DNA of 15,862 nt from JAWLCQ01 sp041687095 (GTDB lineage: Bacteria; Planctomycetota; Phycisphaerae; SM23-33): contig JAWLCQ010000112.1 of the NCBI GenBank assembly GCA_041687095.1, positions 1-15,862 on the forward strand, written 5' to 3'. Below are positions 1-7,004 of the stretch, in pieces. The notes beneath the pieces were generated by a model. That model was not told where the DNA came from. It did not search any database and was given only the letters and a program-made list of their open reading frames with translations. A program made the position numbers and the translations under genes. How positions within the stretch are numbered: position 1 is the first letter of the stretch; the number at the start of each line of letters is the position of its first letter.

Positions 1-520
1 TGCCGCGGAGGCGCCATTCGCCCCTCCCGGACGCCGGGGGTCAGGAGACCCCCGTCGCACGCGCATGGGGCGTCGCACGCGCTTGGGGCGGGTCAGGAGA
101 CCCCCGGCGCACGCGATTGCGGGTTCCGAGCCGGGACCGATGGGTTTGTTTTCTATAGCGTGCGGGCTTCGAGTCGGGACGGATGGGTTTGTTCTCGCGG
201 CTTGAGCGCGTGCGTTGGGGGTCTCCTGACCCCCAACGTCCGGGAAGGCCAACGAGCGCTTCCGCGCCAGCGTCATGGCGGCGCTTCGGTCGCGGCGGCC
301 CTTCGACAGGCTCAGGACCCGGTCCCCGCCGCGATGGGGGCGCTCCAACGACGCTGGCGCGGAGGCGCCCCTCGCCCCTCCGGGACGCCGGGGGTCAGGA
401 GACCCCCGTCGCACGCGATTGAGGCGTCGCACGCGCATGGGGCGTCGCATGCCTGTGGGGTGGGTCAGGAAACCCCCGGCGCGCTCGGGCGACTCTGTGA
501 TGGCCCTGTGGGGGCTGGGG
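1..520. repeat. Block of GGGGGTC hairpin repeats, no gene
   Basis: I see no convincing gene in the first 590 bases; the open frames here have repeat-driven composition. The block is built from a hairpin whose arms are GGGGGTC and GACCCCC around a 4-nt loop (AGGA, or TCCT in the reverse orientation). Copies lie at 35-54, 90-103 (shorter), 215-236 (inverted) and 389-408, with a degenerate one near 462-477. A longer module surrounds them: bases 1-112 recur as an imperfect direct repeat at about 356-483, and 209-300 matches the reverse complement of about 322-418. The block therefore holds three alternately oriented copies of a module of about 90-110 bp. Part of the same module recurs at 15511-15584. 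Confidence 0.8.
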
Positions 521-527
521 CTCGGCA

Positions 528-556
528 TTGCCCGCGGGGGCGCGGGGGGCTATAAA
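528..556 (+). promoter_or_regulatory. Putative sigma70-like promoter for the nfeD gene
   Basis: A TTGCCC hexamer at 528-533 and TATAAA at 551-556 are separated by exactly 17 bases. The AT-rich -10 stands out in very GC-rich surroundings. Transcription would begin near 563, leaving a leader of about 29 nt before the ATG at 592. This argues against the GTG at 568 as the start codon. Confidence 0.5.
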
Positions 557-591
557 AGAAGGATCGGGTGGTACCCTTGGAAGGACCGAAC

Positions 592-2718
592 ATGAACGGG
601 CCGAACACTTCTCGTCGTCGCGCTGCACTGCAAACGCGCAGGATCCTCGCTCTTTCGAGGATGTTGCCCGGTCGTCACACGGCGCTCACTTCGCTTGGGG
701 CCGTGGTCGAGGCGACAGCCCAATCGAAAATCGAAAGTCGAGCATCGAAACTGGGAGCGGGCGCAGCCCGCCCTGCGCTCCTGGCGGTGCTGGTGTGCCT
801 CGTGGGGGCGTCCGCGCTCACCGTCGCTCCGCCCTCGCCCCCCGCCCTCGCCACCGGTCCGCTCCCACCGAGCCCCCTTCCCGCCGCCGAGCCCCAGGCC
901 GCCCCCGCGGACGGGGCCGACGGCGCCCAGACGGTCCCCGCCGACGCGGCCGAAACCGACGCCCCGGCGGCCCTTTCCGACGGGGGCGGGGCGGAGGCTC
1001 CGGCGGCGACGACGTACCCCACCGCCCGCGACGAAGCCGACGCCCCCGACGCAGGCGACGCCGCGGCCGATGCAGGGGAAGCTGCCACCGACGCGACCAG
1101 CGCCCAGGACGCCGACGCCCCCGACGCGGGGGAGGCGGCCGATGCGGGGGAGGCGGACCGTGCCGCCGCCCCGGCCACGCGGCCGGCGGCGAGAGTGTTC
1201 GCGAACATTCCCCCGGGGGCCCNNNNNNNNNNGGTCACCGACGAGGGCTGGTTCGCCCCGCTCGCCAAGACGCCGCTCCCCTCCGCCCCGAAGAACGTCT
1301 TCATCCTCCCCGTCCGCGAGGTGATTCGGGACAAGACCTTTCAGGCGATGCGGCGGAAGGTGATCGCCGCCCGCGGCCGGGGGGCGGACCTGATCGTCAT
1401 CGACATGGACACCTGGGGCGGGGAGGTCATCCCCGCGCTCGACATCGTCCGCCTGCTGAAGATCGAACTCGACGACATCCCCACCGTCTGCTTCGTCCGC
1501 ACGCGGGCGATCTCCGCGGGGGCGATCATCGCCATCGCCTGCGACCACATCGTCTTCACCCGCTCGGGCGAGATGGGGTCGGCGGCCGTCGTGTCGGGCA
1601 CGGGCGCGGACATCGAATCGACGATGAAGGAGAAGATCGAGAGCGACATGCGCTCCAGCGTCCGCGACTCGGCGGACGTGAACGGATACCACCCGGCGTT
1701 GACGGTGGCGATGATCGCGATGGAGGAGGAGGTCTGGCTGGTCCGTCACATGCAGACGGGCGAGTTGCGGTACGTGCTGGAGCGGGACTGGGAGCAGCGG
1801 GTCGAGAACGAGTGGTTCAGCCCCCTCGAGACGGAGCACGAGTGGGAGCGGCTGCGGGTGGTGGTGCCCGAGGGGCGGCTGCTGGCGATGAACTCGACGG
1901 AGGCGGAGCAGTACCATTTCGCATCGGCGGTGGTGCGGGCGACGGAGGAGGATCCCTACGAGGGGCTGCTGGAGCACCTCCACGCCGAGGGCAAGCTCGA
2001 GATCCTTGCGGACACCTGGTCGGAGCAACTGGTGGAGTTCCTGCAGTCCCCGCTGATGATCGCCGTGCTGACGATCGTCATGATCATGTTCTTCTACCTG
2101 GAGATCCACACGCCGGGGTTCGTGGGGTTCGGGGCGGTGGCGCTGACGGCGCTGCTGCTGCTGGTCGGCAGCGGGTATCTGGCGGGGATGGCGGCGTGGT
2201 GGGAGATTGCGCTGTTTGCGGTGGGCGTGGTGCTGCTGGGGCTGGAGATCTTCGTGATCCCCGGGTTCGGGGTCGCGGGCATCGCGGGCATCGCCCTGAT
2301 GCTGATTGCCGGGATCGGCTTTCTGGTCAACAATCCTCCGGACCGGTTCCCCTGGCCGGACACCCCGCTGAGCTGGGCGCTGCTGGAGCGCGGGCTGATG
2401 TCGGTGAGCATCGGGGTGATCCTGGGCGTGATCGCGATCGTCGTGCTCAGCCGCTACCTGCCCAAGCTGCCGGTGGCGCGGCGGATCATCCTGGCGGGCC
2501 CGACGGGGCTGGTGACGGCCGCCCACGGGTCGCCCCTCTCCCACATCCGCGTGGGGGACGTGGGGCAGGTGGTCGGGACGCTCCGCCCGGTGGGCAAGGT
2601 GCGGTTCGACGGGGCGCTCATGGACGCCGTCAGCCAGGGCGAGATCATCGAGCCCGGGGCGCGGATCCGCGTGCTGGCGAACGAGGGCAACCGCCTGGTC
2701 GTGGAGCGGGCGGAGTGA
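592..2718 (+). CDS. nfeD: Long-form NfeD: ClpP-like serine protease, membrane segments and OB domain
   Basis: This is a long-form NfeD, a membrane-bound protease-like partner of flotillin/stomatin proteins. I chose ATG 592 (708 aa) because GGAAGGA at 579-585 lies 6 nt upstream; an in-frame GTG at 568 lacks this. A hydrophobic segment near residues 59-80 (PALLAVLVCLVGASA) looks like a signal sequence, though the N-terminal extension before it is long, so a later start is possible. An Ala/Pro/Asp-rich linker follows to about residue 210. The ClpP/crotonase-like domain begins at KNVFILPV and has the candidate nucleophile Ser308 (AISAG) and candidate general base Lys348 (EKIESD), a Ser-Lys pair placed as in NfeD/SppA proteases. 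Four or five transmembrane segments span about 486-625, and an OB-fold NfeD domain (VGTLRPVGKVRFDG) ends the protein. The linker is interrupted by a 10-N gap, so its true length is unknown. The short nfeD follows after 34 nt. Confidence 0.9.
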   Translation: MNGPNTSRRRAALQTRRILALSRMLPGRHTALTSLGAVVEATAQSKIESRASKLGAGAARPALLAVLVCLVGASALTVAPPSPPALATGPLPPSPLPAAEPQAAPADGADGAQTVPADAAETDAPAALSDGGGAEAPAATTYPTARDEADAPDAGDAAADAGEAATDATSAQDADAPDAGEAADAGEADRAAAPATRPAARVFANIPPGAXXXXVTDEGWFAPLAKTPLPSAPKNVFILPVREVIRDKTFQAMRRKVIAARGRGADLIVIDMDTWGGEVIPALDIVRLLKIELDDIPTVCFVRTRAISAGAIIAIACDHIVFTRSGEMGSAAVVSGTGADIESTMKEKIESDMRSSVRDSADVNGYHPALTVAMIAMEEEVWLVRHMQTGELRYVLERDWEQRVENEWFSPLETEHEWERLRVVVPEGRLLAMNSTEAEQYHFASAVVRATEEDPYEGLLEHLHAEGKLEILADTWSEQLVEFLQSPLMIAVLTIVMIMFFYLEIHTPGFVGFGAVALTALLLLVGSGYLAGMAAWWEIALFAVGVVLLGLEIFVIPGFGVAGIAGIALMLIAGIGFLVNNPPDRFPWPDTPLSWALLERGLMSVSIGVILGVIAIVVLSRYLPKLPVARRIILAGPTGLVTAAHGSPLSHIRVGDVGQVVGTLRPVGKVRFDGALMDAVSQGEIIEPGARIRVLANEGNRLVVERAE
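1223..1232. other. Assembly gap (10 Ns) inside the nfeD coding region
   Basis: Ten consecutive Ns interrupt the low-complexity Ala/Pro/Asp linker of the long NfeD. Coding frames on both sides agree when the gap is counted as 10, so an intact gene needs a true gap of 3n+1 bases. Such placeholder gaps often have unknown real length. Confidence 0.98.
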
Positions 2719-2752
2719 GAGTCCGGCCTCGCGGCCGGTTGGGAGGTGAACG

Positions 2753-3256
2753 ATGGATTGGCTCAGCTTGTTGATTGCGCTGGTCATTGCGGCGGCGGTG
2801 CTGTTCCTGCTGGAGATTCTCACGCCGATCTTCGGGATCTTCGCGGGGTTGGGGTTGCTGGCGGCGGCGGGGAGCATCGTCGTCGGGTTCGTCATCGGCC
2901 AGTGGGTGGGCGTGGCGGTGCTGGCGGCGACGCTGGTGTGGATCCCGCTGTACCTGGTGGTGGTGGTGAAGGTCCTGCCGAAGACCCCGCTGGGCAAGCG
3001 GCTGTTCCTGGGGCGCACGCGCGGGCAGGAGGGCGGGGGGTCGATCCCGTCGTCGGAGGCGCTGCGGGAGCTGGTCGGGCAGGAGGGCGTCGCCGACACC
3101 TTCCTGCGCCCCAGCGGATCGGTGCGGGTGGCGGGGCGGCGGGTGAACGCGGTGAGCGAGCAGGGCACGATCTCCCGCGGCACGCCCATCCGCGTGGTGC
3201 GGGCGAGTTCGACCGAGGTGGTGGTGCGGGCGGTGGGCGAGGGGGTGAGGGGGTGA
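2753..3256 (+). CDS. Short NfeD-family membrane protein (membrane segments plus OB domain)
   Basis: This 167-aa protein is a truncated NfeD without the protease domain. Hydrophobic segments span about residues 4-22, 26-48 and 52-74. A charged linker follows, then an OB-type NfeD domain at about 108-160 with the family pattern G-x-A-x-T-x-LRP-x-G (GVADTFLRPSG) and a closing VVVR strand. The start is clear: GGAGGTG at 2742-2748 lies 4 nt before the ATG. It begins 34 nt after the long nfeD and probably shares its transcript. NfeD OB domains are known partners of SPFH proteins, and floA lies downstream, so a role in FloA membrane domains is a reasonable inference. It could replace or modulate the OB domain of the long NfeD. 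Element A starts 23 nt after its stop. Confidence 0.85.
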   Translation: MDWLSLLIALVIAAAVLFLLEILTPIFGIFAGLGLLAAAGSIVVGFVIGQWVGVAVLAATLVWIPLYLVVVVKVLPKTPLGKRLFLGRTRGQEGGGSIPSSEALRELVGQEGVADTFLRPSGSVRVAGRRVNAVSEQGTISRGTPIRVVRASSTEVVVRAVGEGVRG

Positions 3257-3279
3257 GGGGGAATTGCGGATTGCGGATT

Positions 3280-3673
3280 GGTAACCGTTCACGCCCTTCC
3301 AGACAGCAGGAAGGGCGTGAAGAAAGGGGCCTGTCGTCGCCCAGGCGGATGTCCTGTTCCCACTCCCCCACCGGCCCCGTGCCGCTTGCCTCTTCTTCTC
3401 CCCACCGACCCCGCGTCGGTGGTAAGTCGGCTTCCTGACTACGGGATCACCCACGGACGCGGACGATGCGCGGACCCGGCGCACCGGCCGTAGTCGAGAG
3501 CCGTTTGAACCACCGACGCGAGGTCGGTGGGGAGAAGAAGCAGCAGAAGAAGCAAGAGATCCGTGGGGGCGTGCGAGTAGTCGATAGCCTCCTTCCACCG
3601 ACGCGGGGTCGGTGGGGAGGTTCGGACGGCGGGCGTTTTTCTCAAACCCCCGGGGTGCCGCGTGAACGGTTAC
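3280..3673. repeat. Modular hairpin element, copy A
   Basis: This 394-bp non-coding element lies between the short nfeD and floA. It is bounded by a perfect 14-bp inverted repeat: GTAACCGTTCACGC at 3281-3294 and its complement at 3660-3673. The left end forms a strong hairpin with 13-bp arms (3288-3300 and 3309-3321). Inside are three hairpins with 8-bp stems (CCACCGAC/GTCGGTGG) and 5-nt loops at 3402-3422, 3510-3530 and 3595-3615. Each is flanked on one side by a pyrimidine or purine tract (TTCTTCTCC or its complement) and on the other by a tag resembling GGCTCTCGACTAC. A remnant unit lies near 3369-3384. The reverse complement aligns along nearly its whole length with 7005-7513. No transposase or convincing ORF is present. 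Confidence 0.85.
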
Positions 3674-3697
3674 AAAGCGGGAGAGGCGCAGGGAGCC

Positions 3698-3764
3698 TCG
3701 GAAAAGGGGACGGGCTCCGTAGCGGCATGCTTCTTGCCGCGCAGGTGCCTGTCCCCTTTTCCGA
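3698..3764. repeat. Nested palindromic repeat with 14-bp perfect arms
   Basis: TCGGAAAAGGGGAC at 3698-3711 is perfectly complementary to 3751-3764. The interior holds a second hairpin, GCGGCA (3722-3727) with TGCCGC (3735-3740). From memory, similar repeats carrying the phrase GTGCCTGTCCCCTTTTC recur in planctomycete genomes. It lies in the 320-bp stretch before floA, which otherwise shows only a GC-rich hairpin at 3879-3901 (8-bp arms CCCGGCCG/CGGCCGGG) and no clear promoter. Confidence 0.8.
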
Positions 3765-3992
3765 CTCCGCAGATACAGTCGTGCACCCGCGGAAGACGGT
3801 GGTATTGCGGTCGGGATTCGAATAGAGTAGTTTGAGTTCGCAGCATTTCGTGGCGTACGGGCAGCGAGGGACGGGAGGCCCGGCCGTGGGAATCGGCCGG
3901 GTGGAACTGCTGCTCGGCGGGCTGGTGTGGGCGCGATCGTGTTGATGCGCGAGGACGCGCTGGGGCGGAGTTCAGGCGGAAAGGACGAGGCA

Positions 3993-5042
3993 ATGCAGGC
4001 AATGGTACACATGATCACTTTGGCGCAGGTCGATCCGTTCGCGTGGGTCCTCATCGGGTTGGGGATCATCGTGGTGCTGGCGTTCCTGATGCTCTTCGGC
4101 CCGCTGTTCGGGCTGTGGATCCAGGCGCTGTCGGCGGGCGCGGGCGTGGGGATCTTCGACCTCATCGGGATGCGGTTCCGCCGCGTGAACCCCAACGTCA
4201 TCGTCCTGAGCCGCATCCAGGCGGTGCGGGCGGGGCTGGACCTGTCGACCAACGAACTCGAGGGCCACTACCTCGCGGGCGGGCGGCCGGTGAACGTCGT
4301 CCGCGCCCTCATCGCCGCCAACCGCGCGGAGATCGAGCTGACGTGGAACCGCGCGACGGCGATCGACCTCGCCGGGCGCGACGTCCTGGAGGCCGTCCAG
4401 ACCTCCGTCAACCCCAAGGTGATCGACTGCCCCAACCCCGCCTCGGGCAGGATGACCATCGACGCCGTCGCCCGCGACGGGATCCAGGTCAAGGCCCGCG
4501 CCCGCGTCACCGTCCGGGCGTCCATCGACCGCCTCGTCGGTGGCGCCACCGAGGAGACCATCGTCGCCCGCGTGGGCGAGGGCATCGTCACCACCATCGG
4601 CTCGTCCGACACCTACAAGGCCGTCCTGGAGAACCCCGACCTCATCTCCAAGCGCGTGCTCGAAAAGGGCCTCGACGCCGGGACCGCCTTCGACATCCTC
4701 TCCATCGACATCGCCGACGTGGACGTGGGCGACAACATCGGGGCCAAGCTGCAGGCCGACCAGGCCGAGGCCGACAAGCGCCGCTTCCAGGCCGAAGCCG
4801 AGAAGCGCCGCGCCATGGCCATGGCCCGCGAGCAGGAGATGAAGGCCCTCGTCGAGGAGAACCGCGCCAAGGTCGTCCTCGCCGAGGCCGAAATCCCCCT
4901 CGCCATGGCCGAGGCCTTCCGCTCCGGCAACTTCGGGATCATGGACTACTACCGCATGAAGAACATCCAGGCCGACACCACCATGCGGGACAACATCGGC
5001 GGGGGGTCCAAGGGCCCCCAGCCGCCCAAGCCCATCGGGTAG
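3993..5042 (+). CDS. floA: Flotillin-like protein FloA
   Basis: FloA (YqfA, former UPF0365) is a bacterial SPFH-type scaffold of membrane microdomains. I chose ATG 3993 (349 aa) because GGAAAGGA at 3978-3985 and GAGG precede it; an upstream in-frame start at 3927 has no such site. The N-terminus has one membrane segment (about residues 16-38) running into GPLFGLWIQALSAG. The family core is very well conserved: LIGMRFRRVNPNVIV (58-72), AGLDLSTNELEGHYLAGG (80-97), IDLAGRDVLEAVQTSVNPKV (124-143) and TEETIVARVGEGIV (186-199). A charged Ala/Glu-rich coiled-coil region (about 252-310) and a short Gly/Pro tail follow. B. subtilis FloA is about 331 aa, so the length is normal. In Bacillus the gene follows a long nfeD homologue (yqeZ); here two nfeD genes precede it, separated by element A. 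The next gene starts 6 nt after the stop. Confidence 0.96.
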   Translation: MQAMVHMITLAQVDPFAWVLIGLGIIVVLAFLMLFGPLFGLWIQALSAGAGVGIFDLIGMRFRRVNPNVIVLSRIQAVRAGLDLSTNELEGHYLAGGRPVNVVRALIAANRAEIELTWNRATAIDLAGRDVLEAVQTSVNPKVIDCPNPASGRMTIDAVARDGIQVKARARVTVRASIDRLVGGATEETIVARVGEGIVTTIGSSDTYKAVLENPDLISKRVLEKGLDAGTAFDILSIDIADVDVGDNIGAKLQADQAEADKRRFQAEAEKRRAMAMAREQEMKALVEENRAKVVLAEAEIPLAMAEAFRSGNFGIMDYYRMKNIQADTTMRDNIGGGSKGPQPPKPIG

Positions 5043-5048
5043 CCCGCC

Positions 5049-5549
5049 ATGCTGAGGATCCTGGCACAGGACATGGGAGACGCCTGCGGGGCGATCTTCG
5101 CCGCGCTGGTCATCGCGGTCTCGGCGATCGCGCACCTGCTGCAGAAGTCCAAGGAGAAGCAGCAGGAGCGGGACGCCGAATCCGCCCGCCGGCACGACCG
5201 CGAGCGACAGCGGCATGACGCGTACTCGCAGGAGTCCGTCCGCCTGCCCTCCGAGCGGCGAGGCGGGGGGGGGCTGGCGGGCGAGGTCCGCCGGCGGGCC
5301 GCCTCCCCTCCGCCTCCGCCCCGCTCCGGCCAGGGGCCCCAGCGGCGAAAGGGCGCCGCCCCGCCCCGGCCCCCGTCGGCCGCCCCGGCCATGCCGCAGG
5401 TCGTGAACCTGGACTTCGCGGCCCCGACCCCGCGGGTGCACCTGGACCTGTCCGACCCCGAGATCGCCCGCCGGGCGATCCTCTTCCACGAGATCCTCTC
5501 GCCCCCCAAGGCCCTCCGCGACGAACCGGAGATCTGGGACGCCCACTGA
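5049..5549 (+). CDS. Small membrane-anchored protein of unknown function downstream of floA
   Basis: This 166-aa protein is not one I can name. It has an N-terminal hydrophobic segment at about residues 12-31, then a strongly charged stretch (SKEKQQERDAESARRHDRER), a disordered Gly/Pro/Arg-rich middle (about 70-115) and a C-terminal conserved-looking block: VNLDFAAPTPRV at 119-130 and SDPEIARRAILFHEILSPPKALRDE at 135-159. I have an impression of similar end motifs in small planctomycete proteins, but that is recollection only. The ATG lies 6 nt after the floA stop with no clear Shine-Dalgarno sequence, so translation is probably coupled to floA. The position suggests a FloA/NfeD accessory protein, with the C-terminal block as a docking helix (inference). 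It ends at the start of a palindromic region facing the convergent phosphatase gene. Confidence 0.75.
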   Translation: MLRILAQDMGDACGAIFAALVIAVSAIAHLLQKSKEKQQERDAESARRHDRERQRHDAYSQESVRLPSERRGGGGLAGEVRRRAASPPPPPRSGQGPQRRKGAAPPRPPSAAPAMPQVVNLDFAAPTPRVHLDLSDPEIARRAILFHEILSPPKALRDEPEIWDAH

Positions 5550-5602
5550 GGCAGGCCCTTCGGGCTTGCGCCCGCTACCGCCGGCGCTTGCGCCGCAGCA
5601 GG
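5550..5602. repeat. 53-bp direct repeat, upstream copy
   Basis: Bases 5550-5602 are identical to 5741-5793. The second copy includes the last 28 bases of the PEP-CTERM phosphatase gene, encoding the basic tail and stop codon, plus downstream sequence. This copy could thus encode the same tail on the minus strand without a gene attached. Both copies hold small hairpins: GCCC-TTC-GGGC and GGCGC-TT-GCGCC. Confidence 0.9.
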
Positions 5603-5704
5603 TAGGGCGCGCAAGCGGCGGAGCGAAGCGGAGACGCTTGCGCGCGGGATGCCGCGTCCCGCGCGCAGAGGGCTCCGCTGCGCTCCGCCCTCTGCACGCC
5701 CTAC
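5602..5704. repeat. Cloverleaf-like palindromic region between convergent genes
   Basis: An outer stem (GTAGGGCG 5602-5609 with CGCCCTAC 5697-5704) encloses three adjacent hairpins. The arms are 11 bp at 5607-5617/5635-5645, 9 bp at 5641-5649/5657-5665 and 9 bp at 5665-5673/5687-5695. The outer stem overlaps the first hairpin by 3 nt, so the two compete at that edge. It lies between the converging stop codons at 5549 and 5766 and may act as a bidirectional terminator, although there is no T-tract. Confidence 0.7.
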
Positions 5705-5740
5705 GGCTCTGGAAGCCCTTCGGGCTTGCGGGGGGGGCTC

Positions 5741-5793
5741 GGCAGGCCCTTCGGGCTTGCGCCCGCTACCGCCGGCGCTTGCGCCGCAGCAGG
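5741..5793. repeat. 53-bp direct repeat, copy overlapping the phosphatase 3' end
   Basis: This is identical to 5550-5602. It covers the codons for the final Leu-Leu-Arg-Arg-Lys-Arg-Arg-Arg and stop of the minus-strand PEP-CTERM gene. A short third fragment of the same sequence (GCCCTTCGGGCTTGCG) lies at 5715-5730. Confidence 0.9.
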
Positions 5794-6860
5794 GCCAGCC
5801 CGCCCAGGCCAAGGAGCGACAGCGTGGCCGGTTCGGGCACGCGCACGAGCAGGTCCTGCTCGCCGTTGAGCCACGAGCCCGGGATGGCGTCGAGGCCCAG
5901 CAGGTCCAGGGCGACGTTGGCGGCCTCCCCGTTGCGGATGGGCTGCAGCGGGTCGAGGTAGCTCGGCCGTCCGGTCCCGGGGTCCAGGCGGGTGAGGGGG
6001 TTCATCGCGTACAGGTCCGCCCCGCTGGGGACGCCCGGGCCCCAGACGTAGAAGGGGATGGTGTAGGTCGTGTCGATGGCGGGATCGGCGTGGTTGAAGC
6101 CCGTGCCCGCGTGGTCGGTCGTCAGCACGATGGCGGTCTTGCCCGCCAGGGCGGGGGTGGCGGCGATGAGGGCGAGGATCTCCCCGAGGTACGCGTCGAC
6201 AACCTGGACGCTGTCGAGGTAGCCCTCGCTCATCCACCCGTAGGTGTGCCCGGCGTAGTCGGGCTCGTAGAAGTGCAGGAACGTGTAGCCCTGCACCGTG
6301 GTGGCGAAGTCGGCCTTCATCTGGTTGACGAGGGCGGCGGACTGGTAGTTGGCGATGAGCGAGTGGTCGATGAGGGTTGGCCAGCTCTGGGGGAAGAGGG
6401 AGAACTTGGTCTTGCTGGCGTACAGCCCCGTGGTCAGGCCGGCCGCGTGGGCGACGTCGAAGGCCCCGGCGACGTAGGAGCCCTTGTTGGACTCGAGGGT
6501 CGTGGTGAGGGGCGGGGTGCTGTTGCTCAGCCAGTCGTGCCCCGTGTAGACCGCTCCCACCCCGATGCTGCCGTACTTGTTCCTCTGCGCCCGGCCCGTG
6601 AGCTGGGTGACGTGGCTGGGGAGCGTCTCGGAGGTGAGGTAGTCGCAGCGGGCGTTATCGGTGAACGCCCCCTCGCTCCGCAGGCGGTGGAAGTTCGGGA
6701 GTTGGGCGTCGGTCAGCGTGGTCACCGCGTCCGGCCGCAGGCCGTCGACGCTGATGTGGAAGACGTGTTCGATCCCCGCGCCCCAGCCCGCTTGCGCCCC
6801 GATCCCCAACATGGCCGCGAGAACAACGACACTCCATCGCGCGGACTTTCGCTTGAGCAT
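5766..6860 (-). CDS. Secreted alkaline-phosphatase-superfamily (NPP-like) protein with PEP-CTERM anchor
   Basis: This 364-aa exported metallo-phosphodiesterase or phosphatase probably uses two metal ions; the substrate is unknown. ATG 6860 is supported by AAGGAGG 5 nt upstream and begins a signal peptide (MLKRKSARWSVVVLAAMLGIGAQA). Active-site residues are recognisable: Asp39 (ISVDG), the probable nucleophile Thr79 (SETLPSH), Asp201 and His205 (EPDYAGH), and Asp249-His250 (TTDH). His257 (FNHAD) may be the last ligand, but I cannot be certain of it. The protein ends with a PEP-CTERM sorting signal: VPEPATLSLLGLGGLALL then RRKRRR, which is typically processed by an exosortase and anchors extracellular proteins. 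It is related to nucleotide pyrophosphatase/phosphodiesterases. It stands alone, convergent with the floA cluster and downstream of element B. The last codons lie in a duplicated 53-bp repeat. Confidence 0.88.
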   Translation of the reverse strand: MLKRKSARWSVVVLAAMLGIGAQAGWGAGIEHVFHISVDGLRPDAVTTLTDAQLPNFHRLRSEGAFTDNARCDYLTSETLPSHVTQLTGRAQRNKYGSIGVGAVYTGHDWLSNSTPPLTTTLESNKGSYVAGAFDVAHAAGLTTGLYASKTKFSLFPQSWPTLIDHSLIANYQSAALVNQMKADFATTVQGYTFLHFYEPDYAGHTYGWMSEGYLDSVQVVDAYLGEILALIAATPALAGKTAIVLTTDHAGTGFNHADPAIDTTYTIPFYVWGPGVPSGADLYAMNPLTRLDPGTGRPSYLDPLQPIRNGEAANVALDLLGLDAIPGSWLNGEQDLLVRVPEPATLSLLGLGGLALLRRKRRR

Positions 6861-6951
6861 GCGAACCTCCTTGCACTGCTGTCCATCCGGTACATCATGA
6901 GCCGCAGCGCGCTTGACCGACGAGCCATCGACAAGCGTATCGCTATGCGTC

Positions 6952-6980
6952 AATATAGTGGGGAGGCCCCCGTTTCCCAA
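6952..6980 (-). promoter_or_regulatory. Putative promoter of the PEP-CTERM phosphatase gene
   Basis: Read on the minus strand, TTGGGA (6980-6975) and TATATT (6957-6952) are 17 bases apart. The -10 matches TATAAT at five of six positions. Transcription would begin near 6945, giving a leader of about 85 nt. Confidence 0.5.
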
Positions 6981-7004
6981 ATGCTTCTCGGAAAAAGCGG
7001 AAAC

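Noticed and set aside
568..591. GTG start of the long NfeD at 568
   Set aside because: It would lie only about 5 nt after the predicted transcription start and lacks a Shine-Dalgarno site; ATG 592 has a good one.
3280..3673. Insertion sequence suggested by terminal inverted repeats
   Set aside because: No transposase frame is present in copy A or B. A non-autonomous element remains possible, but not a complete IS.
3805..3833. Promoter for floA (TTGCGG with TAGTTT)
   Set aside because: The -10 matches poorly (three of six) and nothing else supports it; the leader region gives no better candidate.
550..4252. Long minus-strand open frames opposite the nfeD genes and element A
   Set aside because: Composition is Arg/His/Pro-rich as expected for antisense of high-GC genes, and one runs through the hairpin repeats. 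No domains were recognised.
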